NCBI RefSeq assembly: GCF_000512585.2
Contig: NC_089241.1
Coordinates: 1,922,001 to 1,986,000 of the forward strand
Direction: 5' to 3'
Source of the DNA: Kwoniella bestiolae CBS 10118
Taxonomy: Eukaryota > Basidiomycota > Tremellomycetes > Tremellales > Cryptococcaceae
DNA: 64,000 bases
Made by a program: the position numbers and the translations under genes. This document shows positions 13,313 to 23,929 of this stretch, in pieces. Position 1 is the first letter of the stretch. Each line of letters begins with the position of its first letter. The notes below the pieces were generated by a model. The model was not told the origin of the DNA and made no database searches. It saw nothing but the letters and a program-made list of their open reading frames with translations.

Positions 13313-16300
13313 ATGGACGAATCAGCCTTGGAGTCCCACTACAACTCCTGGACAGCGATAGGGTAAGTTCACTCTCTCAGCTACGAAGTCGAAATAAGCT
13401 AAGCTGAAGACCACACAAATTCACCATAGGCAAACCTCCAACCAACTCATCTTGTATCATCCTCCCTCACACGCACTCCAAGTCCAACCTCATCCTTCTT
13501 CTTCTTCCTCTTCTCGACCCGACTCCAGCTCAAATGTAGCACCATCAAGCAGAAGACCGCTCCGACTACTTAGTAATATAGGAGATAACGACCCTATAGA
13601 AAGCATAACCACCGTCCCACACTGTCCATACTGCTCCCAACCCTTACCATCCACTGTCATTCCCCATCCATACCTCCCATCTTCCCCTCAGCCAGAACAG
13701 GACGATGGAAGAGGAAGGTTAGGAAAGCAGAAATACTTTCGAATACTTGAACAAGCCCATGAAGGCTCGAGACCCCCTTCTCCTACTCCTGGCGCATCGA
13801 CTCCTAGAAAGCGGTATAGGACACCTTTGATGGAGCAGGACGAGGATGATGAGTTGGACGAAGCTGATTTCCCGGCTAGAGGGTACTATGATAGGTTCTT
13901 CAAGGAGGAATGTAAGCTTGGGATGGGGGCTGAGGGGAGTGTATTTCTGGCTACTCATGTTATCGGTGGGAATGTTCTGGGTAAGTCGTTCCTTGAATGT
14001 TGATTTTGTAAGCGGCGGCGAAAGTTCAATGAGAGGCTCTGTCGGCAAGGAGCTTGGATGATCCCGGTTGGGATTGAATTTGCGATATTGCTATGTCACT
14101 GATACTGATCTGGTCTTTCTCACTACAGGTACATACGCCGTCAAGAAGATAGCAGTAGGAAGGTCGAAATCATACCTATTCAAGATGTTGCGCGAAGTCA
14201 GGCTGTTAGAGGCTTTGAGACACCCCAATATCATACCGTACCATCACTCGTGGATAGATGTGACACGATTCTCAAAGTGAGTGATCAATCGAGCGTTCGA
14301 CTATGTAAACACACTTCTTCGTCTTAGCGTTATTTCTGGGAAGTCAAGGCTGATCCAATCTCATTGGATCAGCTTCGGTCCACCCATAGTCGCCCTGCAC
14401 GTCCTAATGCAATACGCCACAGCAGGCAACCTCGACACCTATCTCCTAACTCGCTCACACACCAATCAACCTCGGCCCGACCTGTCCGCGGGGGATATAG
14501 CAGATTCGGAATCGCTTGGACAGCTGCCCAAAGCGGAACGAATCAAAGCTTTCAAGAAACGTAGACAGAGCGCTGCGGAGGGTGCCAAGGGGAAGAGGAG
14601 GATGGAAGAGATGAGGGGGGTGTTGTTGTTGGGTATGGAGGAGATTATGAAGCTCTTTGGGGATGTTGTGGAGGGATTGGCATTTCTTGTGAGTGTTCGA
14701 GCTATCTTGGTGGTGAATCATGCAGACATAGAAAGGGAAGACTTGAGCCCGATTTACGAGATTTTGTCTTTGATTGGTTCAGAACCATGGATAGGGATGG
14801 ATATTGAAGGTTTATCTTGATTGTCGCTGATACTGACATGTCTTATGACAGCATGCAAACTCGATTCTTCATCTGGATCTGAAATGCTCGAACGTGCTTC
14901 TTCATTGGGAAGAAGGCAAGCTGATGTGAGTGAACGTCTGATTCTCGACTGCTCCGAAAATCATGCTGAGTTGAATTTCCCAAACTCTTGCAGCCCAAAA
15001 GCATTGATATCAGACTTCGGTACCTCCGAAGAGATGTTGAGGGGTAAAAGGGAAAGGACAGGTCATACGGGAACTATGGAGTGAGTGTTCTACGTGACGG
15101 CACACCGATCTTAAATGTGCAGAAATGCTGATTATTGTTGATTAGGTATATGGTATGTCAGCTGCTCGATTCTGTGCGAGTAATAAAAGGAGAAGCAGCT
15201 GATTCCGATCGAAAAGGCACCTGAGACCCTTATACAAGATGTTCAAGGCAATTGGAGGCCTTCGGATTCCCATGCTGATATGTGGTCATTGGGTAGGTTC
15301 AAGTCTTGGGGCCGTGTTAGCTACATGATGGTGATTAGTATGAGACTATCGAGATGAGCTAATGATCATGCCTATCGATAGGAATGATCTTACATAAGAT
15401 GTTGTTCCTGCATTTACCATATCCCGATACCGATGACTACGATGCTTTGCATAAAGAGATACTCGCTTATCCTGGGTGGGTTACCGATATGCTTGTTGTA
15501 CCCCTGTCCCTGCCCCCGTGAAAGAGAACAACTATCGCTGTGAGGTTTCACTGATTAGATTATATAATCAGATTCATACCTACTACCGAGACCATACAGT
15601 CTCTCGAAAGAAGACACATACCGAGGGATCTATTGGTTCTGCTGAGTAAATTGGAGAGTCTCGTACCAGAGGAAAGACCAGGTGCAGAGAAAGTCAGAGC
15701 GGGTTTGAAGAATCTTGTGGGTAATCTCCTGCCAAATATAAAGCTTCATGTGAATTACTCGAACTCACGCTGTGCCTAATCGTTTGTATAGGAGAACAAG
15801 ATCCGCTCGACTCCTTCATCGTTGTCGTCCAAGGCGGGTGAACTAGTCAGACGATTTGCTTCTCCCTGGACATACAATGAAGAACCAGACATCAGTGCAA
15901 ATGTGAGTATCTGATTAGCTGTCTACCTATGCTGTCGTGGAAATGGGAGCCCAGCTGAATGTAAAATTGTTAACAGAGAAGCACTACTCAGTCGTATTCG
16001 CCTGTCAAGACTATATTAGCCTTACCAAGTCCCGAAGATGAGAGAGATCTATCGCCATTCGTCACGGGATTCGACAACTCTTCCGAGTCGAGGGATATAC
16101 AAATATCAGAATCACAGGCTCATAAGGGGCGAAGGAGGATATTGCGTGATATAAAATACAAGTTGGATAGAAGAACCTTGGGAAAAGTCGTTCGGAGTAT
16201 CGTATTTTTCATCAAGGTGAATTGAAGATACAGTCATGGTCTTTTCTGTGAGACAGTCGATCGAAGCTGATCTTTTCATTTACGAATAGGTTATCTCCCT

Positions 16301-16469
16301 TCAACCCAAACTAATCGGTCAGCCTCTATCCCTACCTTACGCGGTAATCCTATTGGTTTTAGCGATCTTCGAGCTTGTTGGTGAGACCTCGTTCGGCTGG
16401 GGGGTATTATTGGGTGCAGTTCATGTTAGTGTGCTTGGTACTCAGATGGGTCTTGGGGAGAAACAATGA
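13313..16469 (+). CDS. IKS1: IKS1-like serine/threonine kinase with C-terminal membrane segment
   Basis: A probable orthologue of IKS1, a kinase gene also found in the Cryptococcus MAT locus. It starts at 13313 (MDESALESHYNSWTAIG). The N-terminal ~170 residues are Ser/Pro-rich with a CPYCSQPLP Cys pair. The kinase domain follows: glycine loop MGAEGSVFLA, YAVKKIAVG with the ATP-binding Lys, catalytic loop HLDLKCSNVLLH, ISDFGTSEE, and APETLI in the activation segment. An insert rich in Lys/Arg lies between lobes. The last exon encodes a hydrophobic segment (YAVILLVLAIFELVG, then VLLGAVHVSVLG), suggesting membrane anchoring, and stops at 16469. The HRD arginine is replaced by Leu. Family assignment rests on the HLDLK loop, DFGTSE, tail membrane segment and MAT context; I am less sure of the exact orthology. 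Confidence 0.75.
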
Positions 16470-16819
16470 TTCAAGTGAGCATGGACCATTATTTGTTGGT
16501 GGACCCTTGGTTGTGTGGTCTGTTTCTGGCATTCAGCTATCCCTGGTATCGGCTGTCTTTCAGAGAATGATCAATTCGTACCCTACCTATATCTATAAAG
16601 CGTAAACCCTCCCCCTTAACGTATGTGAAATGTCAATTTCAATCGAGTATTTCTGTAAGATCAGTTGTAAACAAATGTAATGAAAATTGTTGTTTGTTTT
16701 ATGCATCTTGTTCCTTGGTATATCATAGTTTCTGTGCATAATGCATATAAACAAGCACTTTACGATGCAACATCGGGGTACCTCTTTCTCTCTATTCTCC
16801 ATCATTCTACCTTATCATC
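16470..16819. other. Convergent intergenic region, IKS1 / RPN6
   Basis: Holds the 3' ends of two convergent genes. It is AT-rich with a TTTATGCATCTTG segment and no recognisable gene. Short frames on both strands are chance. Confidence 0.5.
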
Positions 16820-19058
16820 TCATGCTCCTCCAGTGGCCTACGGGTATCATTGCATTGTCAGTCTCAGATCTATGAGACATACGGAAACACTAAAAGCAGA
16901 TGTGAGACTCACCTTATCGTATAATGATTTCACGACGTCGCCAACCTGCTTCAACGTGTCCAAAGCGGTATTGTACATTGGCTATTGCGATGATATCATG
17001 AACAATCAATAAAATATATAGGCCAGTTTGGGAGGACTGATTGATACGTACATCCTCGACAGGCTCCTCGTACACTTCAAGGGTACCAGCCGATTCATTC
17101 AATACACCATAGAACACTTGATCCAAGATCATCTGACTCAACCTTCAAACCCACCACAATTAGCATAATCCCGAACTTGGACTATCGCTTGTCCTGGAGG
17201 GTGTAAGGTACACTCACTTCTCCTCGACAACCTGTAAGCTCTGGCCCACTTCCTGGGCTATCCATGATAATTCGACGGCAGAGTATGGTTCGATCACTCG
17301 GATCAAGTTTTGTTCGAGGAGGGTATCGTATAAGTGGGAGAGATGAGATCGGATCAGGGGGTCTTGTTGAAGTTCTGAGGTATCATCATAAAAAGATTTG
17401 TCAGCTTTACCCCAGACCTTGTATGCGAATCTCGAGGTGTACTAGAGCGATGTGCCGGTTACACATGACATGTTTCGACAATGGCTAGATCCTCTGAGAC
17501 GATCGCATCTGCTTGGATAATCATGTCAAATCCACTCACGCTCTTGGTAATCCCTTAATGCAACTTTGAACTCCTCCAAACTTCTTTCCTTCAGTGCTTT
17601 GGCGGTAGCTCTCATAGCATCTAAATCTTTACCTGCGTGGGGAGCAGCAGATTTGAGAAGAAGTAAAGGTGGGACATCGTCGGGCTATGGTTTCACAAAC
17701 AGATATCAGCTCGAGCACTATGGTGGGGAGACATAATGATGAATGCTACGGGCATTGGGCATTTCATCTTGCAAAACTATCGATCCAACAACTCTAAAGA
17801 CTTCCAAAAGGTATGAAGAGCCCAACTCACCAAACCCATCATGATTTTACAAAGCAACATGTATTTCAAACTCCTCAACGCCCTTTGATCCTTCTCGTCG
17901 ATCTGCGAGAATCCTTCAAACGACTCGAAGAAGTACGAATAACCGGTCTTGTAATCTTTATCATCTGCATTGATCGCTCCTGATTGGAGGTCTAGTTGAG
18001 CTTGGAGTAAGGGAGGGCAGTAAATTGAATTGGCGGTGGTTCGTGCTGATGCAAGGGCGGTCTGTGAAGAATGCAAAGATCAGTTCAACTGCTGTTTGGT
18101 CCCGAAAACACAATGGATGTGGATGGCGATGTATCCCTCAAAGATTGAGTGTAGGAAGGGGAGAGGATGTTCTGAATTGAGTCACCTTCGCTCTAGGTAG
18201 ATTCTGGATAGCATGAGCAGCTCTAGATTCCAACAAATACACCTCGGTAAGGATGATCTTATCGTCTAGCTGTTTCAATTCCTTCAACAGGTTTTCGGTC
18301 ATGGTTAATGCTGTTCTGTACTGTTCTGAGTCCAGTTGACTAAGAGTGTAACGAACGAAGTACAGTCAGCTTCCGATGATTCTCATTCTGGCCATGTTAG
18401 AAGGGTTGTTGAAAGCTGATTTCCGATACTCACAGTCCAACCAATTTAATCTCCAATGACTGTCTCAAGAACACTCGCTTCTCTTCCCTCGCCCATGCGA
18501 TATTATCATTCGTCACTTGCATTTGTAGTTCTCGAGATGACGGCGGGAAGTAGTCGATGAGTGTTCGAACTGCGATCAAAGATCGATATCGTATCAGTAA
18601 ACACATCTCCGTCATGAATATACAACGGATTAGTTGATAAAAGGACAGGGGTTTGAACTCACTCAGTTTAGCTGTCTTGGCTTTAGCGATCTGCGACATG
18701 AACGTCCTCGAGTCCGTTACTAGTTGAGCAAGGTCTTTCGCTTTGCTACAAACCCAGGAACAAACTGTGAGCTGATTTCCACGTTCATCTTGCCGACTCA
18801 GCTCACTTATGATCCCTATACAACGCTCCTAGCTTTACCAAAGCTGTCTCCTGATCTCGCAACTCATCTTCGTCGGCTATGTATTATACAATGTCAGCTT
18901 GCTTTCACGATGTTCCGATTCGGGAAGCTTAACTGACCAGCTTTCTTGGACAGTATATCTCTGTAAATCTGTTCTGCCTTTGCTGGATCGCTGGAAGCTG
19001 CCGACGAAGCAGCGTCGAGCTGTGATGCCGAGGATGATTGTTCGGGTGGGATAGCCAT
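16820..19058 (-). CDS. RPN6: 26S proteasome lid subunit RPN6 (PSMD11)
   Basis: A PCI-domain subunit of the proteasome regulatory particle that clamps lid to core. It starts at 19058 (MAIPPEQSSSASQLDAASS); an in-frame ATG at 19136 would add 26 residues but gives an untypical leader. Helical repeat exons follow (KAEQIYRDILSKKA, TNDNIAWAREEKRVFLRQSL, GYSYFFESFEGFSQIDE, LKYMLLCKIMMGL). The PCI region is SHLYDTLLEQNLIRVIEPYS and LSQMILDQVFYGVLNE. The penultimate exon (MYNTALDTLKQVGDVVKSLY) is joined across an intron to a tiny final exon encoding ATGGA, with the stop at 16820-16822. That exon is inferred from the acceptor near 16845. The gene looks intact. Confidence 0.93.
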
Positions 19059-19441
19059 GTTGTCTATGATCGGATTGTTGATATTATCTAATACATATGT
19101 GAAGAGAGAAGAATCTGTTTGGATATGCATGCTCATTCAACATCTTCATACATTCATTCATCATCATCCTTCGATGATTATGACGGTTACGCGTAGGTGA
19201 GTGAGTGCAGCTAATCTCACTGGACGGTGATCGCCGCTGTGACGGGTGGGAGAAATACAATAAAATACCAGTCAGGATACTCTTGGCTTGGAGACTCCGC
19301 ATTTCAACATAACAATTAGACGATCACCGAGCTGAGAGAAATCCAAAGATGATGAGATGCTTTATATTCCTCGGATGTCCTTTCTTCATTTCTCCTTCAA
19401 CATCATTCCATCTCAGCTCTACTCGGAAATCGTACGCCAAA
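19059..19441. promoter_or_regulatory. Divergent promoter region, RPN6 / TAP42
   Basis: A 383-base gap between two start codons. I noticed no clear TATA box or proteasome-associated element. In-frame extensions of both genes into this region lack conserved features. Confidence 0.4.
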
Positions 19442-20888
19442 ATGTCAACAAACCTCCCTCTCCCCCAATTCTACGCCCAGACCCTCTCATCCCTTCAACC
19501 CATATTCGATGACACTCTCCCCCTCTCGGACCCCTCAACCCAATCAACGCTTACCTCATCCCTGGACAACCTGTACTTGATCCAGCGAATGATCAATTCC
19601 CTAGGTGTATTCTCGGAAAATGAATCGATAGATGAAATCGGAGAGAAGGAGATAGTGTTCATGAGTCTTAATTGGGTGATTGGCGCTGCTGAGGAGAAGG
19701 GCGGATTGGGAGGGAGGGATGATAGGACTTCCACATTGCAGAGGGCAGAGGTGAGTCAGCTAGCAGAGGCATGAGGTTCTTTAAGCTGACATGGCTTTGA
19801 TATGTACAGACCGCATACAACTCCTATCTTGAACTGCTCAGCTCATATGGTGCGCTTACGCCCGAAGAACAAGCTGAGTCGTCCGCTGCGGCTAGTGGAC
19901 AGAGTGCGGTGCCTAAAGATCCAGCGAAGAAGAGAGAAGCGAAGATACGGCAGTATAAGAGGGAGAAAGAGCTGAGAGAGAGAATAGCGGTAAGCTCGAT
20001 GTCTAGCTCATATCATTTTGCTTGGCATACAGAGCTCATCGACGTTTACTTCAGAGCTCACTACCCAATCAACCTGAATCATCCTCATCACCCATAACAT
20101 TCCTCCTCTCGCTCCTTCCATCTACATTAACCCGACCAACCGTCGTGTCAACTTCAACAGGCTCAACCTCGGTGAACCAGGAAGATTCTGAAGAAACATC
20201 CAAATCGACATCCGTCCTCATTCTTCGCTTATTACATACCCTCACCATCTCGTCATTATCCTCAATACTGATGGAACTAGAACTCCTGTCCAACGCACCC
20301 GCTTCTATCGTCCCATTGGCAGAAAGAGATCCAAGAGAAGTAAGAAGGGAGGAAGAGGATAGTACATGGAGATTGGACAGACAAGCTTCGAAGTATAAAC
20401 CTAAAGAATTGATATCGGGTAATGGAAGGGTTTTGAGACCATTCACGATCCTCCCTTCAACCACCAATATGAGTGATAGGGAGAGGTTAAAGGATGGGGT
20501 GTTCAAGCAGAGCTGGAGATTACCTACGATGACTATCGATGAGTATCTGGAAGAAGAGCAGAGGAGGGGGAACATCATCACTGGTGGAGGGTGAGTCATT
20601 CCAGCTCTTCTTGACTTTAAACACTGCTTGGACTGCTGTTTCCCTCCATTCTATCTCTGTTACAGGAATATGGTTACAAAGAACGAGGCTGATATTCTGA
20701 TTGCATGTCATAGTCAAGCATCGTATGACGCTCCTACCGAATCTGAACTACTGGAGTTAGCAGCAGAGAACGATGGCTCGACATTGGCAGAGGAGAAGGC
20801 CGAGCAGAAGAGATTGAAAGAAGAGAATTGGGCTAGGTTCGCGGATGAGAATAAGAAGGGGGCTGGAAATACTATGAACAAGGGTTAA
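19442..20888 (+). CDS. TAP42: TAP42/IGBP1-like PP2A regulatory protein
   Basis: Binds the catalytic subunits of PP2A-type phosphatases and connects them with TOR signalling. The chosen start is the ATG at 19442 in CCAAAATG (MSTNLPLPQFYAQTLSSL). An upstream in-frame ATG at 19349 would add a hydrophobic stretch that looks like translated 5' leader. Features are the helical region LYLIQRMINSLGVFSENE, the basic segment KKREAKIRQYKREKELRERI, and the conserved C-terminal block LRPFTILPS with MTIDEYLEEEQRRGNII. An acidic/Lys-rich tail ends MNKG at 20888. Three introns have standard sites, and the splice at 19990-20052 joins RIA to SSLPNQPE. Length fits the family. Confidence 0.9.
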
Positions 20889-21373
20889 GATGGTAGTTTG
20901 TACTTGTGAGCTATGATTATGCCTCATATGTGTAAACGTGACGGTCAAGCGTCACATTGTTAACCTATTTTGGGTATCTGTTATCATAACTTGCGTCAAG
21001 CACTCCCACTCTCTTGCTTACTGTGTCCTTTGGGACAGTGTCTCGAGGTTCCTTTACTGCAACATGTCAAAGGATCACCTATCCTTGATAATCTACCAGA
21101 CCGTGTTTACTGATACTTCAAACATGTTCGAGGTGGTTCCTCCTTTACGCAGTATCGGTATGCTGATGGTGACCCGACGCTGATAGGTACATGCCTGTAT
21201 AGCAGCGCTGCCTCACTTTATAGCTGATGATATAAGCAAGAACATACCATACATATGTCTCAAGGATCGGGGGCGATCTCATATAGTCCAATAATCAAGT
21301 TCAAACAATACTAATCCGATCAAACCCAAACCCAAAATCATAGTAATCGAGTATACATAAGTTACGCAGCAAA
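20889..21373. other. Intergenic stretch, TAP42 terminator side and promoter of the next gene
   Basis: A 485-base tandem-orientation gap. No gene, RNA or repeat was recognised. An 81-codon plus-strand frame at 20938-21183 has no supporting features. Confidence 0.45.
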
Positions 21374-23397
21374 ATGCCCCTCGAACCAATAACCATCCCC
21401 CTCTCGCCCCGTACCCCCTCAGCACTACTATCCTCTCTGATTCTCTCTCCTCGACCCGAAGTAAACGGTATCACCCTCCCTCAATCACTGATGGGAATGC
21501 TCTCTCCAACCTTACCTTCTTCGTTCCCTCCTAACACCTCGCCCTCTCATCCTGGTGAAGGGGTAGATCTGCCAAGATTCCCACTTCCTCCTTCGCCCGC
21601 TCCGTACCCTCGACAAAGTAGAACGAGGAACAAGGAGAATTATAGGTCACTGACCACTAGAGAATCCCAACAATTAGCTTCGATCTTGCTTTCCTCTCTC
21701 AAACCTCATAAGAAAAACCCCAAGGAACTCATGAGAGCGTCTATAGAATTGGCATCGAAGTTGGATGGATGTGGGATTAAGTGGGATAAGCAGAGGAAGG
21801 TGATGGGGATTCATTTGAGGGGGTTGTATGAGATTGGTCTGAGGGGTGGTGAGGGGATGGAGTGAGTTGACTGTTCATCTCTTCTGTACTTCTGTATTTT
21901 CCTGACTTGAGTCAAATTGGGATCGGCTTGGATTGGACCTTGTGAAGACTCTTTGTATCTTACCAGTTGCGCTGTTCTGATGTTAGCGGTTTGGAGATGA
22001 CATGGTTTCAACACTGATACTAACGTCGATCCGATTCTTTTGCGTAGGATGTATGTCCAGGGATCTTTTGTGACTACTGCCGAAGAACCACATCCACTAG
22101 ACCCATCGTGAGTTTTCTTCAACTATCTCTAATCAATTCAATTATCCTTCACCGAAAAACCCTCGACTGACAATACATGCCGAACAGTCCCCTACCCCTT
22201 CCTCTCAGCGTACCAGCCCAAACTCAAAATAACAACGCCATACCTAAACATGCCATCCAAGCAGGTTTATTATCGGCCCTACCAATCAACCCCGACTCCT
22301 CATCATCGCCCATACCTCGTCGATCACCTGAGGTGCACAACAGACAAAACACCTCAATCAATTCAATCAAATCGATCCTCTCTCGTCCTACCTCAACACC
22401 CCTCCATCCCCTTCACGCTGACACCGTGACTCAACCCCCGGGTATTCTATCTCCCTCGATAACAATATCAACCCATCAAAATATAATGCCCCTCACCACC
22501 CGCCCCCGTTCCCGGCCTGGACTCAGCATCAACACCAACCTCACATCACCTGAATTCGTACCCTCCTCAAGAGCATTCACATCCTTTGGCGAGACCAGAC
22601 CAGGATTCGAGCTTCACGAGGGCTTGCGAGCCGATGCGAAGGTGTTGGAGAGGGAACGGAAGATCCAGAAGTGGCGAGAGAGGAAGAAGAGGGTTGGGTT
22701 GAGAATTAGGATAGATAAGTGAGTGATACAGCTCGATTCATCCTCTCTTTACTCCTCTAGTCGCCTCTACGTCTCTTGAGATACCATCACAACAAGGGAA
22801 AGATGAATGACTAATGCTGATCATTGAACTTGTGACTTTTATCGCTCTTGCACAATTAGCCACAAATCCCGTCGTACACCCCACTCAGCAATCTCCCACC
22901 GATCAACCTACTATTCCGCCCGAACCCGTACAGCTCGTACACCCAGAACAGGTCACACAGCCTTTACAGCCCTCACCCCCCAAACAGCCTACACGGGCAC
23001 CTACACACCATATACAGCTCATACCCCCTATACTCCCGCAAGAGCACGAGGCCGAGCGGGCACACCAAGATATCCCCATGGTCCTACCCCTCATCCACCT
23101 ACACCTCGATATCGAAGGGAAGTTCCCCACCAGACAGGACGATATCAGACAAACCTCATCCAACCTTACTCTGCAATTTCTTTTCGCATTCCCAGTCCAC
23201 CTCTAAGTGGGATTATTAGATCTGCTCATTCACTCACTAACACGTATAGGAAGAAGAAGCAAAGTAAGTTTGGATTTTCGTTGAATTTGAATCTCAAGTT
23301 GGGGAGTAAGATTTATTCGTTTGGGAATAACACTGAGAAACGGAAGAGGCCGAGGAGTGGGAGGAAGATGGGTTTTGGAGGGTGGGAGTTGAGATGA
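21374..23397 (+). CDS. Low-complexity protein with X-T-(A/P) tripeptide repeat
   Basis: I recognise no family. Four exons are inferred: 21374-21861, 22048-22107, 22188-22718 and 22860-23397, with consistent phases at each junction. The N-terminus is Pro/Ser-rich. A putative helical region follows (RESQQLASILLSSL, KELMRASIELASKLDGCG, MGIHLRGLYEIGL). Exon 3 ends in a basic helix (VLERERKIQKWRERKKRVG). Exon 4 begins with a run in which every third residue is Thr (RTARTPRTGHTAFTALTPQT, continuing with TYTP, YTAHTP and YTP), then a basic tail ending GGWELR. The phase of the last junction selects this frame over two others that are also open. A disordered, possibly nuclear protein is an inference from composition only. 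Confidence 0.65.
22909..23040 (+). repeat. Triplet-periodic coding repeat (X-T-A / X-T-P)
   Basis: About a dozen imperfect 9-base units with ACA or ACC (Thr) at every third codon encode RTA, RTP, HTA, FTA, LTP, QTA, YTG, YTP and similar tripeptides. The DNA is strand-biased, with C-rich sense and almost no G. That is why all three forward frames, and one reverse frame, remain open over it. Confidence 0.6.
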
Positions 23398-23929
23398 GGT
23401 TTGATCATTGTTCATTGTGGATGGGATGCCACAGTAAGTGAAATGAAGCCCTCATGGACGGTTAGTACAGCCAAAGTTTGTATGATCGAATGCAATGTGA
23501 TTCTATCGTAGGCATTCGAGACGTGATGATTTTCATATCACCATATCTGAGGTGTTCGTTTTGTAGCACAGAATACAGATAATGGTACAGTAGAAGTAAC
23601 ACCGTTATAAGATACTTATAAAGATAAGAATTGCACACGTTGCGAACGCACATCCGTCATTCTCTTATACCATCGATTCTAAAAATGCACGACCATCATC
23701 TCAATATAGCAAGTGTTACATGTCACTTCTTACCAAACTGTTTTTATAAATTACGAACTTTATGTGAATACAAAATACCAAATTAATCAAAATTATGATT
23801 TCGACAAGTTACAATTCCGACCAGAACCAATTTAATGTATCACTTCGAATTTATTTTCTTATCATTTCTATCTTTCTATGATTCCTCTAGTTCATACAAG
23901 CAACAACCCTCTTACCCACACCTACTGAC
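23398..23929. other. Convergent intergenic region, notably AT-rich
   Basis: Holds the 3' ends of the repeat protein gene and the transcription factor gene. Bases ~23740-23880 are strongly AT-rich (TTTTTATAAATTACG, CAAATTAATCAAAATTATG), consistent with 3' processing signals. No gene seen. Confidence 0.45.

Noticed and set aside
22814..23206. 130-codon frame in the Pro/Gln/His reading of the repeat region
   Set aside because: Out of phase with the preceding exon; splice phase selects the X-T-A/P frame, which continues to a basic C-terminal tail.
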